Below, one piece after another: positions 9,882 to 17,870 of a stretch of 55,822 nucleotides of DNA. The DNA comes from Dolichospermum circinale AWQC310F (GTDB lineage Bacteria > Cyanobacteriota > Cyanobacteriia > Cyanobacteriales > Nostocaceae). Below the pieces are notes generated by a model that ran no database searches, was not told the DNA's origin, and saw nothing but the letters and a program-made list of their open reading frames with translations. Positions within the stretch are counted from its first letter, which is position 1. The number at the start of each line of letters is the position of its first letter. The DNA lies in contig NZ_KE384678.1 of the NCBI RefSeq assembly GCF_000426925.1, positions 4,935 through 60,756 on the forward strand. Reading direction: 5' to 3'. The translations under genes and the position numbers were made by a program.

Positions 9882-9969
9882 CCAGTTGTCAGTTGTCAGT
9901 GGGAAGAGTAAAGATAAATATTTTCCTTATTTTCCCATTTATTCTTCTTTGTGATTTTGTCGTAAAAAA

Positions 9970-11412
9970 ATGAATATTCCCTTAACACAATCTGATCATG
10001 ATGTTCGCACAGCATTAAAAGCAATTTGGGGATATGACGATTTTCGTCCCCCCCAAAAGGAAATTGTTAACTGTTTAATATCAAAAAAAGATGCTTTAAT
10101 TATTATGCCCACAGGTGGGGGAAAATCTATTTGTTTTCAACTTCCCGCACTACTAAACACAGGACTAACTTTAGTAATTTCTCCTTTGGTGGCGCTAATG
10201 GAAAACCAAGTTGAGGAATTACGTCAAAAACAGCAAAAAGCAGGACTTTTGCACAGTGAATTACCCGCTTTACAACGACAGAAAACTTTGCAAGCTTTAG
10301 AAAAAAAGGAATTAAGATTATTATATTTAGCTCCTGAAACCTTACTCAGTCCAATAGTTTGGCAAAAATTGTGTAATCCTCAACTACAAATTAATGGTTT
10401 CATACTAGATGAAGCCCATTGTTTAGTCCAATGGGGTGATAGTTTTCGTCCAGCTTACCAACGGTTGGGAACTGTGCGGGAAGCGTTACTAAAATCAAAA
10501 CCACCAGGAACAAAAATTAGTATAGCAGCTTTTACCGCCACTGCTGATCCTGTAGCTGAAAAGATTATTTCTCAAGTTTTAAAATTAGACAAACCTGATA
10601 TTTTTAAGATTAATCCCTACCGAGAAAATTTAAACCCTATTGTCCGAATTGCGTGGACTCCTAGAGGAAGAAAACAACAATTATTAAAGTTTATACAAAA
10701 ACGACCAAATCAAGTTGGTTTAATTTATGTAAGAACTCGAAAAGATAGCGAATATCTCAGCCAATGGTTAATAGAAAGGGGTTATCATACTGCTAGTTAT
10801 CATGCAGGATTAAGCCCTACAGAACGCCGGAATATTGAAGCTAATTGGTTAGGTGGAAAAATCCTGTTTGTGGTCTCTACTTGTGCTTTTGGTATGGGGA
10901 TAAATAAATCTGATGTGCGTTGGGTGGTTCATTTTCATGCACCATATTTATTATCCGAATATGTACAAGAAATAGGGAGAGCGGGAAGAGACGGGAAACC
11001 TGCTGATGTTTTAACCTTGGTCAGTGAACCGACAGGATTTTTAGATCCTGGGGATAAACAAAGACAGAAATTTTTTGAACAACAACTACAATTACAACAA
11101 CAAAAAGCGCGAAAATTAGTCAAGAAATTACCACCCCAAGGGGAAATAAATAGTGTAATTAAAGAATTTCCAGATAGTGCGGTGGCGCTTTCTCTTCTCC
11201 ATAGTAACGGACAATTGGAATGGCTTGATCCTTTTCATTATTCTATTTCTTCTCAGTCAGGAAAGCCAGCACAAACCCAATTACAAGCTGGTAAACTGAG
11301 TGAATATCTCACTACTAAACAGTGTCGTTGGCGGTTTTTATTAAATGCTTTTGGCTTTGAAACACCAACTGTTAATTGGCGTTGTGGACATTGTGATAAT
11401 TGTAGAAATTAA
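9970..11412 (+). CDS. recQ: RecQ-family ATP-dependent DNA helicase, short form
   Basis: A 3'-5' SF2 DNA helicase acting in recombination and fork repair. The 480-residue protein has Walker A MPTGGGKSICFQ, DEAH box LDEAHCLVQWGDSFRP, SAT-like AAFTATADP, and motif VI VQEIGRAGRDGKP. The C-terminal zinc-binding module is reduced: CRWRFLLNAFG, then CGHCDNC close to the end. There is no HRDC domain, and the winged-helix part appears shortened, so this is a short RecQ as found beside longer RecQ in many cyanobacteria. A heptamer-containing repeat begins 2 bp after the stop. Confidence 0.93.
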   Translation: MNIPLTQSDHDVRTALKAIWGYDDFRPPQKEIVNCLISKKDALIIMPTGGGKSICFQLPALLNTGLTLVISPLVALMENQVEELRQKQQKAGLLHSELPALQRQKTLQALEKKELRLLYLAPETLLSPIVWQKLCNPQLQINGFILDEAHCLVQWGDSFRPAYQRLGTVREALLKSKPPGTKISIAAFTATADPVAEKIISQVLKLDKPDIFKINPYRENLNPIVRIAWTPRGRKQQLLKFIQKRPNQVGLIYVRTRKDSEYLSQWLIERGYHTASYHAGLSPTERRNIEANWLGGKILFVVSTCAFGMGINKSDVRWVVHFHAPYLLSEYVQEIGRAGRDGKPADVLTLVSEPTGFLDPGDKQRQKFFEQQLQLQQQKARKLVKKLPPQGEINSVIKEFPDSAVALSLLHSNGQLEWLDPFHYSISSQSGKPAQTQLQAGKLSEYLTTKQCRWRFLLNAFGFETPTVNWRCGHCDNCRN

Positions 11413-11413
11413 T

Positions 11414-11532
11414 TAAGTAGGTTGGTGTTAAAAATTGTCGTTATGACAAGGGAACAGGGAACAGGGAACAGGGAACAGGTTTTGGACAACTTTACTTTTC
11501 GTTACTTATGTTGTTTTTTCCGTTCACCTACT
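11414..11532. repeat. ~120-bp dispersed repeat, copy 1
   Basis: Begins TAAGTAGGTTGG, continues with GTTAAAAATTGTCGTTATGA, then AGGGAAC heptamers, then CTTTACTTTTCGTTACTTATG and CCGTTCACCTA. It is nearly identical to 12165-12285. An inverted, partial third copy lies at 42372-42475. It has no coding capacity of its own. Confidence 0.8.
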
Positions 11533-11554
11533 TATCATTTGTTAATGATTATTT

Positions 11555-12043
11555 TTAATTCTTAATTGATTGTTCTTGGCTACAATATTTATTCAACTGA
11601 ACAGCTAAAGTATCTGCTTGTTTACCAGCGGTTTTGGCTGCGGTTGTCAGTGCGGAATCAATTTCTCTTCTAGCTTTTTGAATTTTGATTTTACCATCTG
11701 AAGATACTTCTGCTGTTTTAGTATCGCCAAGAGCCTTAGCAGCTTTACCTATGGCTTGACTGAGATGATCAAAGACTTTGATAAAACTGGTTTCAAATTC
11801 TTTTAATTTGGGATCTTTTAAGTTCAATTTCTGAAGTTCTTGAGTGACATTTTTCAAGTCTTTAGATAACTTTAAACTAGTTGATACTTGCTGACCTTTT
11901 TTGGTATCAATCAGTGATGTACCCTGATTAACGGCTTTAATTAGTCGCTGACATTGGGAGGTTTTACTGTCACTACAACTAGTAATTAATAAAGCAATGC
12001 TCAGAGCAACAGGAGCAATAACTGGATAACGAGAAAACAACAT
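11555..12043 (-). CDS. Putative lipoprotein of unknown function
   Basis: A 162-residue protein with a type II signal peptide: MLFSRYPVIAPVALSIALLI then lipobox ITSC with Cys23, so it is probably a membrane-anchored periplasmic lipoprotein. The mature part is almost all helical and lysine-rich (LKLSKDLKNVTQELQKL, KIKIQKARREIDSAL), and could form a helical bundle or coiled coil. It is flanked on both sides by copies of the same ~120-bp repeat in direct orientation, which could make the segment prone to deletion. I do not recognise the family. Confidence 0.72.
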   Translation of the reverse strand: MLFSRYPVIAPVALSIALLITSCSDSKTSQCQRLIKAVNQGTSLIDTKKGQQVSTSLKLSKDLKNVTQELQKLNLKDPKLKEFETSFIKVFDHLSQAIGKAAKALGDTKTAEVSSDGKIKIQKARREIDSALTTAAKTAGKQADTLAVQLNKYCSQEQSIKN

Positions 12044-12164
12044 TTAAGAATTTAAGAACTTAAAAATTTAAAATTCAAGAGAGTTGGAAACAGGGATTTA
12101 AACCCCCAAATTTAGGAAAATAGGAAGCAGAGCATAGATTAAAGATATGACAGCAGTTTTTATC

Positions 12165-12285
12165 TAAGTAGGTTGGCGTTAAAAATTGTCGTTATGACAA
12201 GGGAACAGGGAACAGGGAACAGGGAAGAGGTTTTGGGTAACTTTACTTTTCGTTACTTATGTTGGTTTTTTCCGTTCACCTATCT
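12165..12285. repeat. ~120-bp dispersed repeat, copy 2
   Basis: Direct copy of 11414-11532 with a few substitutions (GTTGGC for GTTGGT, GAAGAGG for GAACAGG). It is followed by further repeat-like sequence to about 12365, including CGAAACAAAAACCGTGGTTC, the inverse of the sequence at 8445. Confidence 0.8.
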
Positions 12286-12393
12286 ATTTAAACCACAGAT
12301 TACCTTCCTTCTTCGCGCCTTTCCTACTTCGCGCCTCTGCGCGAAACAAAAACCGTGGTTCATTGGCCAGCAAAATCCCTGTCAGCCGATACT

Positions 12394-13158
12394 TTACCAA
12401 TCTACTGGCAAACCCAGTTTATCTAAGGTTTTGCCATCTTGCAACAGTGGTTGAATATCGCTATCTATTTGGATTTTACCATTAGATAAAACTAAAGCCC
12501 GTTGGGTGAGTCTTCCTAGCCACTGGAGATCATGGGAAGCTATTAACATCACTTTTACAGGCAATTTTAATAATACTTGGGCTAAATGTCGTCGCCATGC
12601 TGGATCTAGTCCGTTGGTGGGTTCGTCCAAGATGAGAATTGACGGATCTAGGGCTAAAATCGCCGCTAAGGCGGCTAAACGTCTTTGTCCTCCAGAAAGT
12701 TCATGAGCGGAACGGTGGGCGTAGGATTCTAATCCAAAGTCGGCTAATAGTTGATGGGCTTTCTCCTTTGCAGCTATGGGGGAAATGCCATAGTTAAGGG
12801 GTCCAAAGGTGATATCTTCCAGGATTGTGGGCATAAATAATTGGTCATGAGGATCTTGAAAGCTAAAACCAATTTGTTGCCTAATTTGCGGTAAAGTGTT
12901 TGGCAATATCGGTACACCGTTAATCCAAATTTTGCCGCTTTGGGGATGTTTTAAGCCAATTAGGTTTTCTAATAAGGTGCTTTTGCCTGAACCAGTAGCG
13001 CCCATTAAAGCGACGCGATCGCCTGTTTGTAAGCTAAAAGAAATTTCTTGTAATACAGGGTGCTGTTGTGGATAAGCGTAAACCAGATTTTGGACTTCAA
13101 CAACAGCAGTATGGGGTTGAGAAAGGGAAATTTGGGGATTAGAAGTTAATGATGTCAA
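12394..13158 (-). CDS. cbiO: Cobalt/nickel ECF transporter ATPase CbiO
   Basis: ATP-binding subunit that powers a group I energy-coupling factor importer for Co2+ or Ni2+. The 254-residue protein has Walker A GATGSGKSTLL, Q-loop FQDPHDQLF, signature LSGGQRRLAAL, Walker B ILILDEPTNGLDP, and H-switch IASHD. FQDPDDQ-type Q-loops are characteristic of ECF ATPases. It is the last gene of cbiM-cbiQ-cbiO, 10 bp after cbiQ. Its start at 13158 follows immediately, so translation is probably coupled. Confidence 0.94.
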   Translation of the reverse strand: MTSLTSNPQISLSQPHTAVVEVQNLVYAYPQQHPVLQEISFSLQTGDRVALMGATGSGKSTLLENLIGLKHPQSGKIWINGVPILPNTLPQIRQQIGFSFQDPHDQLFMPTILEDITFGPLNYGISPIAAKEKAHQLLADFGLESYAHRSAHELSGGQRRLAALAAILALDPSILILDEPTNGLDPAWRRHLAQVLLKLPVKVMLIASHDLQWLGRLTQRALVLSNGKIQIDSDIQPLLQDGKTLDKLGLPVDW

Positions 13159-13168
13159 GATTCACCAC

Positions 13169-13828
13169 TCAAATAACAGTAAGGTAGGAACTTAGGGTTA
13201 AACAAGTAGCTATCACCCCAGCTATTAATAGGGTAAAGCGTTCTTTGGGTTTGAGGGGGGAATCTAGAGGTAATTTTCCGTTATATCCACGGGCTACCAT
13301 AGCAGCATAAACTCTTTCCGATCTGTCTAGGGTGCGAAGATACAACGCCCCAATCATGGCAGCACTAGCATAACGTAGCCACCCTGCTGTACCATTTAAA
13401 CCACGTAGTTGGGCGCTGCGCTGCATTCGCGTCACTTCTAAGAGTAATATTTCTAAGTATTCTCCAGCGAGAATCAGATTTTCCTTTAATGGTGCAGGTA
13501 TCGGTAAGCTTTTGAGAGCGATACCCAAACTATGGGGAGGTAGGGTTAATAAAAAGCCATTCATGACAATTAAACAAATTAGGGAACGCACAAGCAAAAA
13601 ACTAGCTCGTTCCCATCCCAATGGTAAGGCCACGAGGGATAAAAAAATTAATTCTGCACCCAGTAGACCGCCTAATTTGGGTAGGGGTACTTGTAACAAA
13701 TAAATCCACACAAGAGCGATCGCTCCATAGACAAGTAAATTAGACCAAGTATGATACTTTAAAAAAGCCGCCCCAATTACAATAATTAGGGATAATTGCA
13801 AGCGTAATGGCAAGGAAATTTGCATCAT
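13169..13828 (-). CDS. cbiQ: Cobalt/nickel ECF transporter transmembrane subunit CbiQ
   Basis: The T-component that couples the metal-binding subunit to the ATPase. The 219-residue protein has several hydrophobic helices (for example LSLIIVIGAAFL, ALVWIYLL, LLIAGVIATCLTL). The cytoplasmic coupling segment contains RSAQLRGLNG and a second arginine-rich MVARGYNGKLP, the two A-R-G type motifs of T-components. It starts 6 bp after the cbiM stop, within the operon. Confidence 0.92.
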   Translation of the reverse strand: MMQISLPLRLQLSLIIVIGAAFLKYHTWSNLLVYGAIALVWIYLLQVPLPKLGGLLGAELIFLSLVALPLGWERASFLLVRSLICLIVMNGFLLTLPPHSLGIALKSLPIPAPLKENLILAGEYLEILLLEVTRMQRSAQLRGLNGTAGWLRYASAAMIGALYLRTLDRSERVYAAMVARGYNGKLPLDSPLKPKERFTLLIAGVIATCLTLSSYLTVI

Positions 13829-13834
13829 AATTAA

Positions 13835-14758
13835 TTAAGCATTTTTCGGTCTGATAATTTTGGCAATGCCAAAAGCCACAGCAAAGCAAGCTGTAGCACC
13901 TACCAACCCAGCAATACTAGTACCAATTTTCCCCAAACCCTGAATATTATAATCAGCTAAAGGTGTGGGGACAATTACCCGCACGTTTTCCGCTAAATCA
14001 ATAAATCCTAAGTTTTCTGCTACCTTTTCCAAACCATCAGGCCAAGCGGAAGCGCATAGGGATAATACACCAGAAATCAGTAAAATACTGACAACGGGAA
14101 CTAACCAACCTCTAATTTTCTGTTCTTCACCTGGTAACAAATCTGGACGAGTTGTAGATAGGTAATTTAGAACACCTCCGGTAATCGCCCCTTCCCCAAC
14201 ACCGATCAAAATATGTATACCTGTCATTGTAGGTAAAACTAGGTTGGCTGGTGCTGTCCCAGAAAGAGCTAATTCAATAGCACAAGCCATAGCGGCGACA
14301 ACTACGCTTACTCCCGCTGCTATCCCTCCTGCTAGGGGTAAAAGTCTTTGAAAACCGCCAAATAGTCTTTGCAAAGTTTGCGTTAATCCCCAAGCTACCC
14401 ACACGCCGATGACTCCCATGTTAAAAATATTTGCTCCCAAGGCAGTAATTCCACCATCAGCAAATAACACGGCTTGAATAATCAAAACCGTGGCAATACA
14501 TAACATTCCCGCCCAAGGACTACCCAAGATAATCGCGGCTAAAGCCCCTCCCAATAGGTGGCCGCTAGTCCCCCCCGCTACGGGAAAATTAACCATTTGG
14601 GCGGCGAAAATAAAGGCTGTGGTTAAACCTAATATGGGGGCGCGACGAATACCAAAAGCTGTTTGCGATCGCTCAAAAGCTACAAATAAAGCCGCCGCAC
14701 TGGCTAAACTGGTCACTGCGGCAACTGGTACAGAAACAAATCCATCAGGTATGTGCAT
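13835..14758 (-). CDS. cbiM: Metal-binding permease CbiM with C-terminal PDGLE (CbiN-like) part
   Basis: Substrate-specific S-component of the ECF importer. The 307-residue protein begins MHIPDGFVS, in which the N-terminal amine and His2 bind the metal in characterised CbiM/NikM. It has the usual helices with NFPVAGGTSGHLLGG and ALGANIFNMGVIG. After about residue 215 a second part follows, with a membrane segment and PDGLEKVAENLGF (PDGLE domain, CbiN-like), then a last helix. It is therefore a natural M-N fusion, which explains the missing separate cbiN. Cobalt versus nickel cannot be decided from sequence. No cobalamin riboswitch was found upstream. Confidence 0.92.
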   Translation of the reverse strand: MHIPDGFVSVPVAAVTSLASAAALFVAFERSQTAFGIRRAPILGLTTAFIFAAQMVNFPVAGGTSGHLLGGALAAIILGSPWAGMLCIATVLIIQAVLFADGGITALGANIFNMGVIGVWVAWGLTQTLQRLFGGFQRLLPLAGGIAAGVSVVVAAMACAIELALSGTAPANLVLPTMTGIHILIGVGEGAITGGVLNYLSTTRPDLLPGEEQKIRGWLVPVVSILLISGVLSLCASAWPDGLEKVAENLGFIDLAENVRVIVPTPLADYNIQGLGKIGTSIAGLVGATACFAVAFGIAKIIRPKNA

Positions 14759-15081
14759 GAAAAGTCCTAGTTTTGTGTCGTCTTTACACTAATTTGAGCA
14801 ATGTAACAATTAACAAAATTAATAGCAAACTAAAATTTATCTGTCTTGAGAATACCCTATTGGTAGATGTTCTGGGATTTTATTTAGAGAATTTTTGTAA
14901 TAAAAAATACGTCAAATTATATATTTATTTTGTGAATTATTAACATTTATAAATATTTATGACATCTTCTCAGATTTCTATCCGCTGCAAGAGATTAGCA
15001 ATCTACAGCTTTGGTAATTTACGTCTGAATTAGGCAGACAATTTTATAATATGGATTTTTAGTTTTTATTCCAACTGTCAA
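14759..15081. other. Intergenic region between divergent cbiM and xisH
   Basis: AT-rich, non-coding. It must carry the promoters of the cbi operon (minus) and the xisHI genes (plus). I looked for the conserved B12-box core of a cobalamin riboswitch ahead of cbiM and saw none. No strong hairpins. Confidence 0.5.
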
Positions 15082-15111
15082 ATGTTAATATATAAGTAAC
15101 TTAGTGAAACC
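15082..15111 (+). repeat. Duplicated leader, copy 1 (before xisH)
   Basis: ATGTTAATATATAAGTAAC then TTAGTGAAACC. The same 30 bp recurs at 15900-15929 before parD with one change. It holds an AT-rich box resembling a -10 (TATATAAG) and probably represents a duplicated promoter or leader. Confidence 0.7.
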
Positions 15112-15136
15112 AAGTTATAATTTTGGAATTAACACC

Positions 15137-15553
15137 GTGCCAGCTAAAGATGCTTTTCATAACATTGTCAAAACAGCACTAGAAAAAGAGGGCTGGTTCA
15201 TCAGTCATGATCCTTATCCATTGCAAGCGGGAACATTAGAATTATATATTGATTTAGGAGCAGAAAAAGTTATTGCAGCCGAAAAAGAAGGACGAAAAAT
15301 AGCTATAGAAATCAAAAGTTTTCTTAATCCTTCAAAAATTACAGAACTTTATGCTGCATTAGGACAATTTATAATTTATCGTCTTGCTTTACAAGAACAA
15401 GAACCAGAACGGACTTTATATTTAGCAGTTCCTATTACTGTTTACAATGAATTTTTTATACTGCCTTTTATTCAAGCAGTGATTAAAATGAATCAACTTT
15501 ATTTAGTAGTTTATAATTTTGAAAAAGAGGTAATAGCAGAATGGCAAAATTAG
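15137..15553 (+). CDS. xisH: XisH family protein (PD-(D/E)XK nuclease-like)
   Basis: XisH and XisI were first found as factors controlling excision of the fdxN element in Anabaena heterocysts. Many stand-alone pairs exist with unknown roles. The 138-residue product from GTG at 15137 begins VPAKDAFHNIVKTALEKEGW, the family's N-terminus. The core shows Asp39 in LYIDLGAEK and Glu58/Lys60 in IAIEIKSF, spaced as in PD-(D/E)XK nucleases. The frame is open upstream to a GTG at 15104, but that part is encoded by the duplicated leader, so the later start is preferred. It overlaps xisI by 13 bp, implying coupled translation. Confidence 0.9.
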   Translation: MPAKDAFHNIVKTALEKEGWFISHDPYPLQAGTLELYIDLGAEKVIAAEKEGRKIAIEIKSFLNPSKITELYAALGQFIIYRLALQEQEPERTLYLAVPITVYNEFFILPFIQAVIKMNQLYLVVYNFEKEVIAEWQN

Positions 15554-15873
15554 AAGAATATCGGCAATATATTCAGAACTTACTGAAACAACACGCTAGT
15601 ATGGTTTGGGATAAACGCATTCAAGCACAGACAATTTTTGATCTTGAAAATAACCATTATCAATTAATTTATGTAGGTTGGCGTGATCAAACTCGTATTT
15701 ATGGACCTGTTTTACATCTAGATATTATTGATGATAAAATCTGGATTCAGCAGGATGGTACAGAGGTGGGAATTGCTAATGAATTGGTTGAATTAGGTGT
15801 ACCAAAAGAAAATATTGTTTTAGGTTTTCAATTGCCTTCTGTCCGAAAATATACAGATTTTGCTGTTAGTTAA
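15541..15873 (+). CDS. xisI: XisI family protein
   Basis: Partner of XisH; 110 residues, full family length. It starts MAKLEEYRQYIQNLLKQHA and contains IYVGWRDQTRIYGPVLHLDI, then KIWIQQDGTEVGIANELVE, then GVPKENIVLGFQ, ending YTDFAVS. These are the expected XisI blocks. The 13-bp overlap with xisH supports a functional pair. No fdxN-type element or site-specific recombinase gene is seen nearby, so a role in excision cannot be assumed; a toxin-antitoxin-like role is one possibility. Confidence 0.92.
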   Translation: MAKLEEYRQYIQNLLKQHASMVWDKRIQAQTIFDLENNHYQLIYVGWRDQTRIYGPVLHLDIIDDKIWIQQDGTEVGIANELVELGVPKENIVLGFQLPSVRKYTDFAVS

Positions 15874-15899
15874 TTAACTCTCAATTATTAACATAAATT

Positions 15900-15929
15900 A
15901 TGTTAATATATAAGTAACCTAGTGAAACC
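15900..15929 (+). repeat. Duplicated leader, copy 2 (before parD)
   Basis: One base different from 15082-15111 over 30 bp. It lies 14 bp before the parD ATG. Together the two copies bracket xisHI as direct repeats. Confidence 0.7.
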
Positions 15930-15942
15930 TACGTTCAAAACT

Positions 15943-16230
15943 ATGACCAATATTAATATTTCTGTACCTGAATCACTGAAAAGTTTTATTGATCACGAAA
16001 TTGTTGAAGGTGGTTATAGTTCAGCGAGTGAATATTTACAACAGTTAATTATTCAAGAAGCACAAAGGAAAAGTAAAGCAGGTTTAGAGGAGTTTTTGAT
16101 AACTCAGGAAGAATTTGAAAAGACTTTAGATGAATTAGCTGATGATTTTGCAGATTCTGTGGGTGCAAATGCGCCTATTTTGTCAGATTATGCTGTTAGT
16201 TGTGAAAGTATTTATGAGGATCATTATTAA
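15943..16230 (+). CDS. ParD-like ribbon-helix-helix antitoxin
   Basis: A 95-residue antitoxin from ATG 15943: MTNINISVPESLKSFIDHEI, then GGYSSASEYLQQLIIQEAQR. This is the ribbon-helix-helix DNA-binding fold of ParD/CopG proteins. The C-terminal half is acidic and ends LSDYAVSCESIYEDHY, a tail common to cyanobacterial antitoxins paired with PIN or ParE toxins. The toxin reading frame starts 2 bp after its stop but is broken (16233-16403). A GTG start at 15922 inside the duplicated leader is less likely. It probably represses its own promoter, as in the family. Confidence 0.85.
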   Translation: MTNINISVPESLKSFIDHEIVEGGYSSASEYLQQLIIQEAQRKSKAGLEEFLITQEEFEKTLDELADDFADSVGANAPILSDYAVSCESIYEDHY

Positions 16231-16232
16231 AA

Positions 16233-16403
16233 ATGCAATATTTAGTAGATACGAATATTTTATTGCGTCTTGTACAGCGTAATGATCCATTAAATCCAGT
16301 GATTAGAAATGCAGTTAGAAAGCTGAAAAATGATAGAAATATAATGTTAATTCCTCTGATTTCTGGAATGTTGCTACAAGTCCTTGATGATAGTTTAAAG
16401 TAA
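16233..16403 (+). pseudogene. Truncated PIN-domain toxin
   Basis: The frame starts MQYLVDTNILLRLVQRNDP, the N-terminal beta strand and first catalytic Asp (VDTN) of a VapC/PIN ribonuclease. It continues through about residue 43 (NIMLIPLIS), then changes to unrelated GMLLQVLDDSLK and stops at 56 codons. Intact PIN toxins are about 130-140 residues and have three more acidic residues, all missing here. The adjacent antitoxin gene is intact. The 3' end overlaps the end of the convergent GIY-YIG gene by 9 bp, so the lost part was probably removed when that gene was joined to it. Confidence 0.75.
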
Positions 16404-17213
16404 TTTAAAGCCACCTAAATTTAATAAATGTTGAGCAAATGCAGATTTTTCACAATTAGTAAATCCTACCGTTAAATAACTTTTCTTAAATTCTTTAAAT
16501 CCTGGTTGATTGTTAAGAATAATATAGGGTTCAATAAATATTTTAGAATTATCGCCATATACAATATAATCACGTTGATAACTGTCATCAATTTCATATC
16601 CATAAGGAATAAACCGACTAATTAAAAGATAAATTTTTTCATGTTTATAGGTATATAATTCGTGTAGGTTATCATAGTCTAAACTCTCATAATCTTGATA
16701 ATTTCCAGATGCTATGAGAAAAATAGGACGATTATTTTCAATAGCTCTAGTGATAAAAGATAGTTTACTATAGCTAGTATTAATTGCTAATTCTTCCCCA
16801 TCTTGCACATCAAAATGTGAACAATATCCGGCTGTTGTAAGTTGATGAGTTTGAATATAAACCCCTCCAAGTGATAATTTAGACTGAATAGGTACAGATT
16901 TTCTGTTGAGTTCTGGTTGATAATAATTAATAGCTTGCTTTTCTAGTCTCCTCAGATTTTCTGCAAGATTAGAAATTCTATTTAATAAATCTTCTGTGAC
17001 AACTTGATAACGGATAATAGCGTTTTCAATTACTTCAAATTCTGCTTGACGATGATGATTAATATGACGATTTCTCAAATTATGGGAAAGTCCAATATAC
17101 ATTACTGGAGAATCACTATTACCAACATAATAAATACCAGGTTTTGCTGGCAAATTTTTCCGCTGATTATATGGTAAAAATGGCATTTCTTTAAAATTCA
17201 GATTTAGCCTCAT
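16395..17213 (-). CDS. GIY-YIG nuclease-domain protein
   Basis: A 272-residue protein whose first ~100 residues form a GIY-YIG domain: PAKPGIYYVGNSD (GIYY at 26-29), VMYIGLSHNLRNRH (YIG at 39-41, catalytic Arg47), then ENLRRLEKQAINYYQPELN with the metal-binding Glu and final Asn. The C-terminal ~170 residues match nothing I know; they are mostly beta-rich (PIFLIASGNYQDYESL, EKIYLLISRFIPYGYE). GIY-YIG proteins occur in repair, restriction, homing and phage defence. This solo form next to xisHI and a broken toxin suggests an accessory or defence role, which is inference. Confidence 0.8.
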   Translation of the reverse strand: MRLNLNFKEMPFLPYNQRKNLPAKPGIYYVGNSDSPVMYIGLSHNLRNRHINHHRQAEFEVIENAIIRYQVVTEDLLNRISNLAENLRRLEKQAINYYQPELNRKSVPIQSKLSLGGVYIQTHQLTTAGYCSHFDVQDGEELAINTSYSKLSFITRAIENNRPIFLIASGNYQDYESLDYDNLHELYTYKHEKIYLLISRFIPYGYEIDDSYQRDYIVYGDNSKIFIEPYIILNNQPGFKEFKKSYLTVGFTNCEKSAFAQHLLNLGGFKLL

Positions 17214-17263
17214 AACTTTCTCAGTCTTTTAATGAATAAACTCACAAAAATGATCAGATACTA

Positions 17264-17740
17264 TTAATTTTCCCTAACTGGTAATTCTTTTCCATACTGA
17301 ATTAACAACCCAATTGCCATTCCCATACCCACAATTGCCATCAAGTAAAATAACGCAATCAATCAAATATAAATTGGTGGTACAATTCCCTCAACTTCCA
17401 CAGATTGCGCTACCTTCACCGCTGGAAATTGACGTAGAGATTCAGGTAAAGAAATTGCTTCTACCTCTACCTTGTGAGGTGAACCATCAAAAAATTGTTC
17501 TTGCCATATTAACCTTCCTTCTGAATTAGGAACTCCTTGATAAGCAAACACTGTTAAATTATCTTCTAATGCGATCGCTTTTACTCGCAATCTTACATCT
17601 TTAATAGCTGCCCCTGTAGTGCTATCCTTGACCTCAACCGCTAAATTTGCCCAAAGTTTCCCACAGTCGCCATTGTATCCGCTGTAATGCCCAATCTCGG
17701 TGCAAGTGCCATTTGTTCTCTAGTTAGCGGTAAATAAATC
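17264..17740 (-). pseudogene. Decayed gene for a membrane-anchored protein (frameshift plus stop)
   Basis: Three consecutive minus-strand pieces read as one protein. Piece 1 (about 17640-17740) reads LPLTREQMALAPRLGITADT then MATVG. A one-base shift near the run at 17655-17665 leads to piece 2, KLWANLAVEVKDSTTGAAIK then DVRLRVKAIALEDNL, a beta-sandwich-like domain ending VEVEGIVPPIYI. A TGA at about 17363 then interrupts the frame. Piece 3 is in the same frame: LIALFYLMAIVGMGMAIGLL then IQYGKELPVREN and a stop at 17264, a single membrane anchor. No good ATG is left at the 5' end. Family unknown. It heads the metal cluster in divergent orientation. Confidence 0.6.
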
Positions 17741-17741
17741 A

Positions 17742-17754
17742 ATATATCATAAAT
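17742..17754. promoter_or_regulatory. Candidate operator, one-mismatch copy
   Basis: ATATATCATAAAT, one base off the perfect palindrome found at 19039 and 20889. It lies about 117 bp before the multicopper oxidase start. Low information in AT-rich DNA, so tentative. Confidence 0.3.
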
Positions 17755-17870
17755 AGTCCTGAAAATTATTTTTCCAAGTTATTGACAATAATTCCTGATT
17801 CCTTTACTATACATAAAGCTAATTGCAAATAATTTGCAATTTACCGTACCCCCATTCCCCTATTAGTCTT

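Noticed and set aside
12173-12454. Plus-strand open frame of 93 codons
   Set aside because: It is made of the ~120-bp dispersed repeat and antisense cbiO sequence.
14759-15103. Cobalamin riboswitch before cbiM
   Set aside because: The conserved B12-box core and surrounding stems were not found.
15137-15873. xisHI as evidence of an fdxN-type excision element
   Set aside because: No site-specific recombinase gene or nif gene is nearby, and stand-alone xisHI pairs are common.
17314-17529. Plus-strand frame opposite the decayed gene
   Set aside because: Antisense of the recognisable minus-strand pieces; no family match.
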